64,000 nt of DNA from Marinicella algicola (GTDB taxonomy: Bacteria; Pseudomonadota; Gammaproteobacteria; Xanthomonadales; Marinicellaceae), in NCBI RefSeq assembly GCF_028401385.1, contig NZ_JAQOMR010000001.1, forward strand, positions 2,420,501 through 2,484,500. Reading direction: 5' to 3'. Each line of letters opens with the position of its first letter. Position 1 is the stretch's first letter. A program made the position numbers and the translations under genes. Below are positions 1 to 9,937 of the stretch, piece by piece. The notes beneath the pieces were generated by a model. The model saw only the letters and a list, made by a program, of their open reading frames with translations, was not told the DNA's origin and ran no database searches.

Positions 1-1203
1 CTCCTGCCACTGCGCGGCACGGCGGAAGGCTACAGCGACATTGCGCTCGGTTTCATCGGCACGTCCTGGGCGTCGGGCTTCGTGCTTGGCTGTCTGCTGG
101 CACCGAAGCTGATCATGCGCATTGGTCATGTCCGTGCCTTTTCCGGCTTCATCGCTGTCATCTGCATGGTGGCGCTGATCACAGGCGTTTTCGTCAATCA
201 GTTCGGCTGGATCGTGCTGCGCGCAGCGACCGGGTTCGCGATGGCGGGAACCCAAATGATCATCGAGAGCTGGCTTAATGAGCGCGTCGACAATTCAAGC
301 CGCGGCACGGTCTTTACCTTCTACACCGGCATCACACTTTTCGGTGTCGTTGGCGGACAGATGGCCGTCGGCTTCGGCAACCCCAATACGCCGATCCTGT
401 TCATGGTTGCCGGCATTTTCTATTGCATCGCAATGCTGCCAACGACGGTTTCGAACGCGGCCTCGCCGCGTCCGCTCCAGGCGGTCAGGATCGATCTCAA
501 ATTGCTCTATCGCAATTCGCCCGTCGCCTTCTTCGGCGTGCTGTTGACCGGCATTGCCAATGGCGCTTTCGGCACACTGGCGGCGGTTTTCGCCTCGCGT
601 GCAGGACTTCCAGACTCACAGATTGCCTATCTGGTCACCGGTGCCATTCTGGCCGGCGCGCTGGCGCAGGTTCCCTTCGGTCGGCTTTCCGACCGCCTGG
701 ACCGTCGCCATGTGATCGCCGGGCTGGCAGCAATCGCGGCAGCGGCGGCCATCACCGTCGTTGTCTTCAGGCCCGGCAGCACCACGCTGATCGTCCTCAT
801 CGCCATCTATGGCGCAACCGCCAACGTGCTCTACCCGATCACGGCATCGCATGCGAACGACTTCGCCCGTCCGGAAGATTACGTCAAGATCGCCAGTGGT
901 CTGCTGTTCCTGTTCGGCATCGGCACGATCATCGGCCCGACGGTCGGCGGTCCGATAATGTCAAACTTCGGCCCCTATGCGCTGTTCATGGTAACCGCGA
1001 CTGCCCATGTGCTGATCCTCGTTTATGCGATCATCCGTTCGCGCATCCGCGCCGCCATCCCCGTTTCCGATCGCGATGCTTTCACCGCGATGCCGGATGC
1101 GGCGACCCCGGTTTCCACAACCGAAGGCATGGCGCTGAAGAACCCGAACCGAGACACGCCCGTTTCGGAAGACGAGGAAAGGAGGGACGATCATGCCGCT
1201 TGA
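1..1203 (+). CDS. MFS transporter, 5' truncated by window edge
   Basis: The frame is open from base 1, so the N-terminus lies outside the window. The visible ~400 residues contain repeated hydrophobic helices typical of a 12-TM major facilitator, including the intracellular loop signature GRLSDRLDRR (around base 680) that follows the A-type MFS motif. The start of the visible part (EGYSD, GTSWASGF) resembles a rhizobial MFS subfamily of unknown substrate. The C-terminal tail is hydrophilic and acidic, ending in DEERRDDHAA. The stop overlaps the start of the next gene by 11 bases, so the two are probably cotranscribed. Substrate cannot be deduced. Confidence 0.85.
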   Translation, partial: LLPLRGTAEGYSDIALGFIGTSWASGFVLGCLLAPKLIMRIGHVRAFSGFIAVICMVALITGVFVNQFGWIVLRAATGFAMAGTQMIIESWLNERVDNSSRGTVFTFYTGITLFGVVGGQMAVGFGNPNTPILFMVAGIFYCIAMLPTTVSNAASPRPLQAVRIDLKLLYRNSPVAFFGVLLTGIANGAFGTLAAVFASRAGLPDSQIAYLVTGAILAGALAQVPFGRLSDRLDRRHVIAGLAAIAAAAAITVVVFRPGSTTLIVLIAIYGATANVLYPITASHANDFARPEDYVKIASGLLFLFGIGTIIGPTVGGPIMSNFGPYALFMVTATAHVLILVYAIIRSRIRAAIPVSDRDAFTAMPDAATPVSTTEGMALKNPNRDTPVSEDEERRDDHAA

Positions 1204-1393
1204 TGACGAAAACGACGCCAAGAAACCGCCGAAAGGTCAGTACGTTATCGGCGCTGACCTTGAGGAGCACTCGGTCGAAGCCCTGCATGGTTTTATCGCG
1301 GATCTGCGTCGCGAGATTGAACGGCTCGAGACTGCCATCGGCAAGAAGGGCAGCGGCCGCGAAGCCGCCGAAAACTTCTTCAAGAAGAAGTAG
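1193..1393 (+). CDS. DUF1192 family small protein
   Basis: This 66-residue acidic/basic protein has a central amphipathic helix (VEALHGFIADLRREIERLE) and a lysine-rich tail (FFKKK), matching the short DUF1192 family found next to rcdA in rhizobia. The ATG at 1193 lies inside the end of the MFS gene and is preceded by a strong GGAAAGGAGGG ribosome binding site, which fixes the start and suggests translational coupling. There is no signal peptide or membrane segment. Its molecular role is unknown; the helix could be a small coiled-coil adaptor (inference). Confidence 0.85.
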   Translation: MPLDDENDAKKPPKGQYVIGADLEEHSVEALHGFIADLRREIERLETAIGKKGSGREAAENFFKKK

Positions 1394-1415
1394 CCGATGC
1401 GGGACCGAACGCCGA

Positions 1416-1430
1416 TTAACCGGATATTAA
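1416..1430 (+). promoter_or_regulatory. CtrA-type binding site (distal)
   Basis: The sequence shows TTAA, exactly seven bases, then TTAACC, matching the CtrA consensus TTAA-N7-TTAA. It lies about 250 bases upstream of rcdA, just after the DUF1192 stop. A GAGTC (GANTC, CcrM methylation type) lies nearby at 1465-1469. Binding is inferred from the motif only. Confidence 0.6.
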
Positions 1431-1510
1431 CCTTCCCGCGTTTCTATAGGGCATCCGCTTGCCGGAGTCGGGATCTCTGTCTTTATTCCGATCATCACCC
1501 TTTGACTTAC

Positions 1511-1535
1511 GAGCCGCTATTCGCGGCTCTTTTTT
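1511..1535 (+). terminator. Rho-independent terminator after DUF1192
   Basis: A perfect seven-base-pair hairpin (GAGCCGC / GCGGCTC, five-base loop) is followed directly by a run of six T. It closes the MFS-DUF1192 transcript and separates it from the proximal CtrA-type box and rcdA. Confidence 0.8.
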
Positions 1536-1561
1536 GGCCAAATCACAATCGGCGGTGGGTA

Positions 1562-1576
1562 TTAACCGTTCATTAA
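1562..1576 (+). promoter_or_regulatory. CtrA-type binding site (proximal, rcdA promoter)
   Basis: A second exact TTAA-N7-TTAA element (TTAACCGTTCATTAA) sits about 105 bases before the rcdA start and after the upstream terminator. In Caulobacter rcdA is known to be transcribed under CtrA control, so this placement is consistent with conserved regulation; this is inference from motif and position. Confidence 0.7.
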
Positions 1577-1680
1577 GAAACGGCTTGCGGAAATGCTGTA
1601 CAGGTCTATTTGTTGTCAACATTGTTGAAAACGTGCCGCACCAAGAGTACCGCGGGAACAAGCGTAGCCAGAGTATGCAG

Positions 1681-2188
1681 ATGACCAATACAGGGGCAAA
1701 CCCGATTAATTTTGCCGGACGAGCCGCCAACTCACCGCAATTCGAAGTCCTTTATGCCGAAGGCATGTCGCTCGTCGAAGATACGGCGGCCTATCTGGAC
1801 GGGCCCGGTCGGGCGGCGTCGCAACTGCTCAGCCCACAGGCTGCTGCGCTCTATTCCGCAGAATCGATCCGCCTCACCACACGCCTGATGCAGCTGGCAT
1901 CCTGGCTGTTGCTGCAGCGATCACTTAATTCCGGTGAAATGAGCCGTGAACAGGTGATCCAGGAGCGCACCAAGCTGCGGCTGGGCGGCGGCGGAAACGA
2001 GGACGGGCTTTCGTCATGGCGCGAACTCCCCCGGCTTCCGCGATCTGGCAGACCACGCCACACGGCTTGAAACCCGTATCCGCAAGCTCGATGAGAGCCT
2101 GATGCGCGATCGTGTCGAACCGGAACCGGCCAACAATCAGGTCATCGCCCAGATCGACCTGCTGCAAGCCGCATTCGCAAGACGATAA
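1681..2188 (+). CDS. rcdA: RcdA-like regulator of CtrA degradation (DUF1465), frameshifted
   Basis: The protein matches the alphaproteobacterial DUF1465/RcdA family: INFAGRAA near the N-terminus, then a helical core with SIRLTTRLMQLASWLLLQR. In Caulobacter RcdA is a helical adaptor that with CpdR and PopA brings CtrA to ClpXP. The start at 1681 (MTNTGANPINFAG) gives the family's usual N-terminus; an ATG two codons upstream is also possible. The frame breaks at a run of five C (2028-2032); removing one C restores ELPGFRDLADHATRLETRIR and an orderly end at 2188. The break is therefore probably a sequence error. Two CtrA-type boxes precede the gene. Confidence 0.85.
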
Positions 2189-2210
2189 ATCATCCGAAAA
2201 TGCCGCAACA

Positions 2211-2238
2211 AAAAACCCGGCGCGCAGGCCGGGTTTTT
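2211..2238. terminator. Bidirectional terminator between rcdA and rpmE
   Basis: AAAAACCCGGC and GCCGGGTTTTT form a hairpin flanked by A-run and T-run, so it can terminate both the rightward rcdA transcript and the leftward rpmE transcript, which converge here. Confidence 0.85.
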
Positions 2239-2262
2239 GTATTCTGCCGTCTGATTGAGAAA

Positions 2263-2484
2263 TCAGATACCAAGACCGCCGAAGCGCTTGTTGAACTTCG
2301 AGACGCGACCGCCCCGGTCGAGCATCTGCTGCGATCCGCCGGTCCATGCCGGGTGCGAGGTCGGGTCGATGTCAAGGTTCAGAACATCGCCTTCCTTGCC
2401 CCAGGTCGAACGCGTTTCGTATTCCGTGCCGTCCGTCATGACGACCTTGATCATGTGATAGTCGGGATGAATATCAGCCTTCAT
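2263..2484 (-). CDS. rpmE: 50S ribosomal protein L31
   Basis: This 73-residue protein begins [19 protein letters not shown] and ends in [12 protein letters not shown], the long-type bL31 pattern of rhizobia. The zinc-ribbon cysteines of C-plus L31 are absent, so this is a zinc-independent form. The start at 2484 gives the canonical N-terminus; the open frame extends upstream but that part has no L31 character. Divergent from the ABC exporter, with the intervening ~190 bases available for two promoters. Confidence 0.95.
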   Translation of the reverse strand: MKADIHPDYHMIKVVMTDGTEYETRSTWGKEGDVLNLDIDPTSHPAWTGGSQQMLDRGGRVSKFNKRFGGLGI

Positions 2485-2678
2485 AACTCTCGTTCCTGCA
2501 AGTTCGTTCCAGGTCCGGCTGCCATTGCGCCCGCCGGGCCTATTGAATAAACAAAGCCGTGGGACCTCAAAAAGGCCACGGCTGTCGATTAGGTTGCGGT
2601 CGCTATACAGGAACGTGAGCCGAATAACAAGAGCCGCCGGGCGCAATATCCTGACCGGCGCGAGTGAAGGAAATACCC

Positions 2679-4467
2679 GTGAGCAGAAATGCCAAGACGA
2701 GCGGCGGAAGGGCCAAGGAGCTTCGCCCGCTAACTGCGATTTTGCCCTACATCACAGCCTATCGAGGCTTTGTTGCCGGTGCCCTCACCTTCCTGCTGAT
2801 CGCTTCTCTTGTAACGCTCGCGCTGCCTGTCGCCGTGCGCCGGGTTATAGACCATGGCTTTTCCTCCGACGACGCGCAACTGATCAACAACTATTTTCTG
2901 GTGCTGGGCCTGATGGCACTGGCACTGGGGATTTCCAGCGCTCTTCGCTATTTCTTCGTGATGATTCTCGGCGAGCGGGTCGTCACCGATCTCCGGCGTG
3001 ATGTGTTTGCCCATGTCATCAGGCTGTCTCCTGCCTTCTTCGACATCAACCAGTCGGGCGAAATCGTTTCCCGGCTTACGGCCGATACGGTGCAGATCAA
3101 ATCCGCCTTCGGCGCGAGCGCCTCGATCGCGCTGCGCAATCTGATCATGGGGACCGGCGCGCTGGCGATGATGATCTACACGTCGCCGCGCCTTTCGGTG
3201 CTGGTGATCGCAGCCATCCCGCTGGTGGTCCTGCCGCTGATTGCTGCCGGACGCAAGGTGCGATCACGCTCACGCACCGCACAGGACCAGTTGGCCGGCG
3301 CCACCGCATTTGCCGGCGAGGCAATCGGCGCCACCCGAACCCTGCAGGCCTTTACCGCCGAAGACATGGCCTCAAACCGCTACAGCCACGGCGTCGAAGG
3401 CGCGTTTTCGGCGGTACGCCTGACGCTCAAGGCGCGGGCGACACTGACGGCGGTGGCCATTTCCATGGTGTTCTGCTCAATTACAGCCATTCTGTGGTTC
3501 GGTGCCCAATCCGTGCTCGCCGGCACCATGTCGGGCGGCACGCTTGGCCAGTTTCTGCTCTATTCGGTTCTGGCCGCTGGCGCCCTTGGCCAGCTTTCGG
3601 AAGTCTGGGGCGAGCTGTCGCTTGCCGCCGGGGCTGCAGAGCGGCTCACCGAGCTCCTGGTTGAACCCTCCGCCATCAAGGCTCCGGACAACCCCGTGAC
3701 CCTGCCCGCGCCGTCGCGCGGCGGCCTTGAAGCTGACAAGGTCTCATTCCGTTACCCGACTGGTGGTGCCAAAGCCGGTGCATTGAACCGGCTTTCTCTT
3801 GCCGTTTCACCTGGAGAGACCGTTGCCGTTGTTGGCCCTTCGGGAGCCGGAAAAAGCACGCTGTTCTCACTGCTGCTGAGGTTTTACGATCCCGACGAGG
3901 GTGAAGTCCGGTTGGACGGCGTGGACCTGCGCAAGGCGGCCCCCGAGGCCGTGCGCAGCCGATTCTGCGCTGGTGCCACAGGATGTCGCCATCTTTGCCG
4001 CCAGCATCCACGACAATATCGCGCTCGGCCAACCCGACGCGACGCGCGAAGCGGTTCGCGCAGCAGCGATCGCCGCTCAGGCCGACGGCTTCATCGAAAG
4101 GCTCGAGAACGGCTACGATACGATGGCAGGCGAGCGCGGCATCACCTTGTCAGGCGGTCAGCGCCAGAGGATCGCGATTGCCCGTGCCGTGCTGCGCGAT
4201 GCACCGGTTCTGCTGCTGGACGAGGCAACATCGGCACTCGATGCGGAAAGCGAGACACTGGTTCAGGCTGCACTCGGCGCGCTGATGAAAGGCCGCACAA
4301 CACTCGTGATCGCCCATAGGCTGGCGACCGTGCTTTCAGCCGACCGGATCCTGGTAATGGATGAAGGGCACATCGTCGAAGAAGGCACACACGAAACACT
4401 GGTCGCCCGCGACGGACTTTACGCCCGGCTTGCGCGCCTTCAGTTCAATTCCGAGGAAAGCGCCTGA
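2679..4467 (+). CDS. ABC exporter (TMD-NBD fusion, MsbA/multidrug type), frameshifted
   Basis: An ABC half-transporter of about 595 residues: a six-helix membrane domain (residues ~25-310) followed by a nucleotide-binding domain. Visible motifs are Walker [10 protein letters not shown], signature LSGGQRQR, Walker [13 protein letters not shown] and H-loop IAHR. It would export a lipid or drug-like substrate across the inner membrane as a homodimer; the substrate is unknown. The GTG at 2679 is preferred because AAGGA lies seven bases upstream; GTG at 2664 is the alternative. The frame breaks near 3965 between Walker A and the Q-loop; removing one T (TTCTGCG to TTCGCG) joins RSRF to ALVPQD. Linkage to rpmE is common in rhizobia. 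Confidence 0.9.
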
Positions 4468-4474
4468 GTACGGG

Positions 4475-5362
4475 TCAGCCTGCCAACTTTTTGCCGGTGG
4501 GCATGAAAGTTGCCGCGAAGATCAGCGCGATACCGGCCCAGACAATCGGCTGCGGCCATTCTCCGAAGACGATCAGCCCCATTATCACCGCCAGCGGCAG
4601 TGCCATGTGCAGCGCCGGTGTGAGCGCCATGGCATCGGCCATCGAAAACGCCTTCAGCATGAAGTAATTGCTGGCGTTGACCAAAAACGCCGACACAAGC
4701 AGCAGCCCGAGGTCATCCAATCCGATCGGCGACCAGAAAAACATGGCGGGAATGGCGGCGATTGTCGCCATCAGTGCATACATCCAGAACAGCGCAGGCA
4801 CGAAGGCCTCGTTCATTGCCAGCATCTTCAACACGATGTTCTTTGCAGCGAGCGCGATGGCTGCCGCAATCGCCACCAGCCCCGCGGCCTGAAATGCCTC
4901 GCTGCCCGGACGCAGGATCAGGAACGCTCCACAAAGGCCAAGTGCGACGGCAAGCCAGCGACGCCAGTCCGCCTTTTCCTTCAAGAGCAGGATCGCCAGC
5001 GGGATCACGAAAAACGTCTCAAGCTGAAACAGCGAGGAGGCAATGGTGAACGGCAACAGAGACAATGAGGTGAAGATCAGAAAACTAACCGCAACGCCCA
5101 GCGCGGAGCGGATCAGCAACAGGCGCGGCGAGCGCAGTCGGAACCCGGCCGAGCCTTTCATGGCGGCAATCGGCAGCACCATCAGCGCCGCCAGCCCGGA
5201 CTGCACGAAAACCAGCACGACCGGTGCATGACGCGCCGTCAGTATCTTGGTGAATGTATCGACACACGTGAAAGCGGCAACGCCGGCAATCATCAGAAAA
5301 ATAGCGGCAAGGCGGCTGTCTGGCCGCCAGCGCACAGCCCGAGCGGGCAGGACGAAGGTCAT
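4475..5362 (-). CDS. EamA/DMT family transporter
   Basis: About 295 residues with ten hydrophobic segments arranged as two EamA repeats, the architecture of the drug/metabolite transporter superfamily. The start at 5362 (MTFVLPARAV) is chosen because AGGAG precedes it at good spacing; the upstream ATG at 5383 has no recognisable ribosome binding site. The gene converges tail to tail with the ABC exporter, leaving a gap of only a few bases. Substrate is unknown. Confidence 0.88.
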   Translation of the reverse strand: MTFVLPARAVRWRPDSRLAAIFLMIAGVAAFTCVDTFTKILTARHAPVVLVFVQSGLAALMVLPIAAMKGSAGFRLRSPRLLLIRSALGVAVSFLIFTSLSLLPFTIASSLFQLETFFVIPLAILLLKEKADWRRWLAVALGLCGAFLILRPGSEAFQAAGLVAIAAAIALAAKNIVLKMLAMNEAFVPALFWMYALMATIAAIPAMFFWSPIGLDDLGLLLVSAFLVNASNYFMLKAFSMADAMALTPALHMALPLAVIMGLIVFGEWPQPIVWAGIALIFAATFMPTGKKLAG

Positions 5363-5584
5363 CAATAACTCCTGAACAAGCATCTGTTCGTTTTGGGATG
5401 CTTCCTGGAGGAACCCCGTCCGCTTGTCAGGAAGAACAGCGCCCCTTCAAGGCGCGGCGGATGGGCATACAAGATACCGTACCACCCTTGCGGAGTATTC
5501 AGGATAGGAAAGAGCGCCGACAAAGGCAAGCCCAAGCGCAACCGCCCGTTCGATGGCGGAGAACAATACGGTTTCGCGAAAGCC

Positions 5585-6614
5585 TCAGCGTTCTGTCAGC
5601 TTGAACTCGATACGGCGGTTCTGGGCGCGCGCCTCGGGCGAATTGCCGGGAGCGATCGGCTGGTATTCCGCAAAACCCGCCGCAACAAGCCGATTGGCCG
5701 GTACCCCTGCGAGATCAGATAGCGCACAACGGAATTCGCACGTGCAGACGATAGCTCCCAATTGTCCGCAAACTGACCACCGGGCCGGATCGGCACATCA
5801 TCCGTGTGACCGTCAACGCGCAGCACCCAGCTGATATCCTCGGGGATTTCAGGCGCAATCTCGAGAAGGGCCGTCGCCAGTTTGGCCAGTTCGGCCCGGC
5901 CATCATCATTGAGCTCGTCGGCGCCGGACTGGAACAGCACTTCGGACTGGAACACAAAGCGGTCGCCGACAACGCGGATGTTTTCGCGGTCGGAGAGGAT
6001 CTGCCGCAGTCTGCCGAAGAAGTCGGAGCGGTAGCGGTTGAGTTCCTGCACCTTCTGCGCCAAAGCGACATTCAGGCGGCGGCCGAGATCGGCGATCCGC
6101 GCCTGCGAGGCGTCGTCCTTGGCTTCGGAGATTTCCAGCGCCTCCTCGACGGCGGCAAGCTGCGCGCGAAGCGCCGAAATCTGCTGATTGAGCAGTGCAA
6201 GCTGGCTCTGCGCCTTTGCGGTCAGCTGACGCTCTTCCTCAAGGTTTTGCGAAAGCATGCTGATGCGGGTCTGGGCGACGTCACTGACACCCGCCCCTTC
6301 GTCCAGAAGCGACTGCAGGCGGGACCTGTCTGCCTGTGCGGAGGCAAGAGAGGCCTGCAAAGAAGCGATCGTATCGTTGGCGTCCTGGGTGTTGCTTTTT
6401 CGAGTGCCAGAAGCTGCGTCAATTCAGCAATCTGGCTGTTCAGCCGGTTCAGCACCTCATCCTTGCCGGAGATTTCTCGGGTCAGAATGAACTGGCCGAT
6501 CACGAACACGGTCAAAAGGAACATGATCGCCAGCAGCAGCGTCGACAGCGCATCGACGAACCCGGGCCAGTAGTCGACGTTGCGGTTGGATCGACGGTTG
6601 CGGGCCAGCGCCAT
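5585..6614 (-). CDS. MotB/OmpA-type peptidoglycan-binding membrane protein, frameshifted
   Basis: One N-terminal helix (residues ~20-42) carries the MotB-like aspartate in PGFVDALSTLLL, followed by a coiled coil of about 130 residues and a C-terminal OmpA domain (VDGHTDDVPI, NWELSSARA, NRRIEFKL). It is the stator-anchor partner of the adjacent MotA/TolQ-like protein. It is not in a flagellar cluster, so it likely couples proton flow to an envelope process. Two homopolymer lesions break the frame: a lost A/T near 6396-6400 and a lost C/G near 5704-5707. Restoring both gives the full OmpA C-terminus ending KLTER. The start abuts the MotA-like stop (2 bp gap). Confidence 0.85.
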
Positions 6615-6616
6615 GT

Positions 6617-7644
6617 CTACCGGTCTCCAAGCTTGTCGGTCAGGCGCTGAAGCGTGCGGCGCATCTCCTGCGATTCCTCATGCTGCGCCTCGATCCAGTC
6701 GCGCAGCATTTGCTGCTCGTTGCGCATGTTCTTGACAACGCCCTGGATGCCTTCGGCAAGCTGGGCCATGGCAGGCACGGAGGCGGCGTCTGCGCCATTC
6801 GCCTCGGCGATGCGACGCAGTTCTCCCGCGAGGACCTCAAACTGTTCGGCTGATCCGCTGGCGACACCTTCAAGCGCCGGTGCCAGATCCGATGTCACGT
6901 CGGTCAGGGTTGAGAGCCAGTTTTCCAGCTCCATGTAAAAGCGGTTTTGGGCGCGGCCCGCCTGCAGATCGAGAAACCCCAGAACGAGCGAGCCCGAAAG
7001 GCCAAGTAGTGAAGACGAGAACGCCGTGCCCATGCCCGAAAGAGGTCCGGCAAGACCGTCCTTCAGAGCATCGAGAACATCGGCAGAATCGCCGGAATTC
7101 GGATCCAGATTCTGAATGATGTCGCCGATCGACCCAATGGTGCCGAGCAGGCCCCAGAAGGTGCCAAGCAGGCCCAGAAAACCAGAAGCCCGACCAGATA
7201 GCGCGAGGTGTCACGCTGCTCGTCCAGCCGGGTTGCGATGGAATCGAGAATGGACCGCAATGACGCGGTCGACAGCGCCATCGTCTGACGGCTACCGATC
7301 AGGGCGCGCATCGGTGCCAGCAGTTTCGGATCGCGTCCGACGCGGTCGGCGCTTCCCGCAGCGCGGAATGAATTCAGCCAGGTGACCTCTCGGCGAAGCG
7401 CCATAACCTGCGAGAACACCATCAGGATGCCGATCAGCAAAACCCCGAGGATCAGCCCGTTCAGGCCCGGATTGGTCATGAAATATTCGTTCGCCTGACG
7501 ATACAGGATCGCCACAAGAAAGCCGACGAGAATCAGAAAGATGACCATCGTCCAGACAAAGGTCATCGGGCTCGACATCTTCTGTGCGAAACCACGCGGC
7601 TGTGGGTGACGCCGATCGTCCTGCTCGAGTTCGAAATCCGACAT
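6617..7644 (-). CDS. MotA/TolQ/ExbB-family proton channel protein, frameshifted
   Basis: About 340 residues with two N-terminal membrane helices (FVWTMVIFLILVGFLVAI; LILGVLLIGILMVFSQV), a cytoplasmic segment, then two more helices (LGLLGTFWGLLGTIGSIGD; SSLLGLSGSLVLGFLDLQ) characteristic of MotA/TolQ/ExbB. The long cytoplasmic tail is helical and charged. The frame breaks at an A-run at 7178-7181 (T on the coding strand); adding one base restores LVFLGLLGTFWGLL. It forms a two-gene operon with the OmpA-domain protein and probably a 5:2 stator-like complex in the inner membrane (inference). The coding strand starts at 7644 with MSDFELEQDD. Confidence 0.87.
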
Positions 7645-7804
7645 TTCGCCCTATCCTCCGCTCATCACCTTCAGCGACCCCGCATTGCTGCGAGGCCGAA
7701 CAACCTTCCGTTCCGGCCGGTCACCAAAGCTCTATTCGAAAATGCGGGCGATTTGAAGGGCGTTGCCCGCAAAACTGGTGTTCGGTCCACCGGAACAGCC
7801 GGCC

Positions 7805-8602
7805 CTATTTTTCCAGTCGACGCTGAAGCTGATCGAAGAGCGCGATCCTGATCATCTCGTTACCGGCGACAACGCTGCCGGTTTCCAGGCATTGCTGGCC
7901 ACCCTTGGTGTCGGAAACAAATCCGCCCGCCTCACGGACAAGAATGAGACCGGCTGCCATATCCCAGGCAGAGAGGGCCTCTTCCCAATAGCCGTCAAGC
8001 CTTCCAGCTGCGACATAGGCAAGATCCAGCGAAGCGGCACCGAGACGACGAATACCGGCGACCTCGCCCATGACATGGCGCAGCTCCACAAGGAACTTGC
8101 CATGCTGGCCGCGACCGAGGTGCGGCACGCCGCATCCGATCACCGCGTCAGTAAGTTTGCGCCGTGCCGAAACGCGGATGCGCCTGTCATTGCAGAACGC
8201 ACCGCCACCCTTTTCCGCCACATAAAGCTCGTCCAGTATGGGGTTGAAGATGACACCGGCGACGATTTCGCCGGAGCGCTCAAGCGCGATCGACACTGCA
8301 AACTGCGGAATTCCGTGGAGAAAGTTTGTAGTGCCATCGAGAGGATCGACGATCCAGCGATGCTGGCCATCCGAGCCGGTCTCTTCGCCGCCTTCCTCAC
8401 CCAGGAAACCATAGGTCGGGCGCGCTCGCAAGAGTTCGGTGCGAACGATCTTTTCCGCTTTGATATCCGCCTGGGATACAAAATCGGCGGGTCCCTTGAC
8501 GGACACCTGCAGGTTCTGCACCTCGCCGAAATCGCGGGTCAGCGACCGACCCGCTTTCAGCGCGGCCTGAACCATGACATTGAGAAGGGCTGAACGGGCC
8601 AT
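7805..8602 (-). CDS. suhB: Inositol-1-monophosphatase family protein
   Basis: A complete 265-residue inositol monophosphatase-like protein. Metal and substrate motifs are intact: GEEGGEE (Glu69/70), IVDPLDGTTNF (Asp86, Asp89) and WDMAAG near residue 213. Family members dephosphorylate inositol phosphates; the SuhB branch also works with RNA polymerase and NusA in rRNA antitermination. Which role applies is not visible. It is followed by the MotA-like gene after ~160 bases and preceded by the diguanylate cyclase in the same direction. Confidence 0.92.
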   Translation of the reverse strand: MARSALLNVMVQAALKAGRSLTRDFGEVQNLQVSVKGPADFVSQADIKAEKIVRTELLRARPTYGFLGEEGGEETGSDGQHRWIVDPLDGTTNFLHGIPQFAVSIALERSGEIVAGVIFNPILDELYVAEKGGGAFCNDRRIRVSARRKLTDAVIGCGVPHLGRGQHGKFLVELRHVMGEVAGIRRLGAASLDLAYVAAGRLDGYWEEALSAWDMAAGLILVREAGGFVSDTKGGQQCLETGSVVAGNEMIRIALFDQLQRRLEK

Positions 8603-8704
8603 AACGGGATTCCTTGATTAACGCGCCGGCACGGTCATTCCGCTGACGGCAAACAGGCTGTTGGGCGGTTCATGACCACAGAACGCACCGAAATTCAAGG
8701 CCTG

Positions 8705-9865
8705 TCAGGCATTTGCGGTCATGGAAACCTTCTGAACACTCGGGACAACAAGGACTTCCGTGCGGTTTCTGTCCTGCATCCTTGGCTTTATAGAGCGCAC
8801 GATCGGCTCCATCGAGGGCCGCCTCGATACGTATCTTGCCGACCTCGAATTCAGAAATTCCGGCGCTGACTGTGACCGAAAAGGGTTCGCCATCATGGCT
8901 GAATACATGGCTTTCGACTATCACGCGGATTTTCTCGGCAATAAGCCAAGCATTGTCGACCGATGTTGAAAGCAAAATGACGGCAATCTCCTCTCCGCCA
9001 TAGCGCACGACAAAGTCAGATCGACGCACCCTGCTTTTCACTGTTGTCGCGACCGTCTTCAACACATCGTCGCCGCGCACATGACCAAACCGGTCATTGA
9101 CCGATTTGAAGCGATCAATATCGAACAGCACAACACAGCCGACTTGATTTTCCGAGTTCGCAGCCTGGGATATATTTCCTCGAACTGATACAGGGCACGG
9201 CGATTGAAAAGCCCCGTCAGCGGATCACGCTCGGCATTAAACTCAACAACGCGCAGATAGTCGGTGTTTCGTTTCGTTGCTTCCAGGGCCGAGCCGAGAA
9301 TGATGACGCCAACAATACTGGTCAGGGTAGTCGGAATACCGATACTGCCCAAAACCACCATCGCGGTCCGAAAATCCAGAAGAAAAACAGAAGCGGCCGT
9401 CAGCGACGTCATACACCCCAGAACGAACAGACTTCCGATCGTACGTCGCTTCGGAGCGAACCTGGCGAAGACCACCCCGACGGACGCCGAAATAGCGATC
9501 CCGGCCACTCCCGCTATCATCCCTTCGCCTCCGATCAGGATCCGGGGTATCGCGACGAAGATTGCGACCAGAGCTGCCCCGGCAGGCCCCGCGAACGGAC
9601 CTGCAAGCGCAATAAACACCGCACGCGCATCGAAGATGATGCCAGTTTGAAGCGTAATCGGATTTGTCATTGAAGCCAGAGCGCCGCATGCCAGCACGAT
9701 AGCGCTGGCATATTGCTCATACCACCGCCCGCGAAAATGGCGCAGGATCAGTCCGTATCCCATCACAACGAGCGCGCCCATTCCGAGGCTCGCTATCAAT
9801 TGTCCGAGAATACTGAACTGTATCAAATAACCGAACTCCCCGCTTTCGCCGCCCCCGCGAGACAT
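8705..9865 (-). CDS. Membrane diguanylate cyclase (5TM LytS-like sensor plus GGDEF), frameshifted
   Basis: The N-terminal ~195 residues form about six hydrophobic helices with the NPITLQTGIIFDAR signature of the 5TM-5TMR_LYT sensor domain. They are followed by a GGDEF domain with RDPLTGLFNRRAL, FDIDRFKSVND and the active-site RYGGEE. RRSD upstream of GGEE fits the RxxD inhibitory I-site, so product feedback is likely. It should make c-di-GMP in response to an envelope or small-molecule cue. Two lesions break the frame: a lost base near 9165 and an extra base near 8769; correcting them gives the usual KDAGRNRT ending and a stop at 8705. Confidence 0.85.
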
Positions 9866-9937
9866 GCCACAAGCGCTTTGCCCCTTTCAGAGATACACCA
9901 CCCCCATCCGAAGCGATAGGCAAAAACAAATTTCAAC

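Noticed and set aside
5585..7644. Zorya anti-phage system (ZorAB)
   Set aside because: Only the stator-like pair is present; no helicase (ZorD) or ZorC/ZorE neighbours, and flanking genes are housekeeping.
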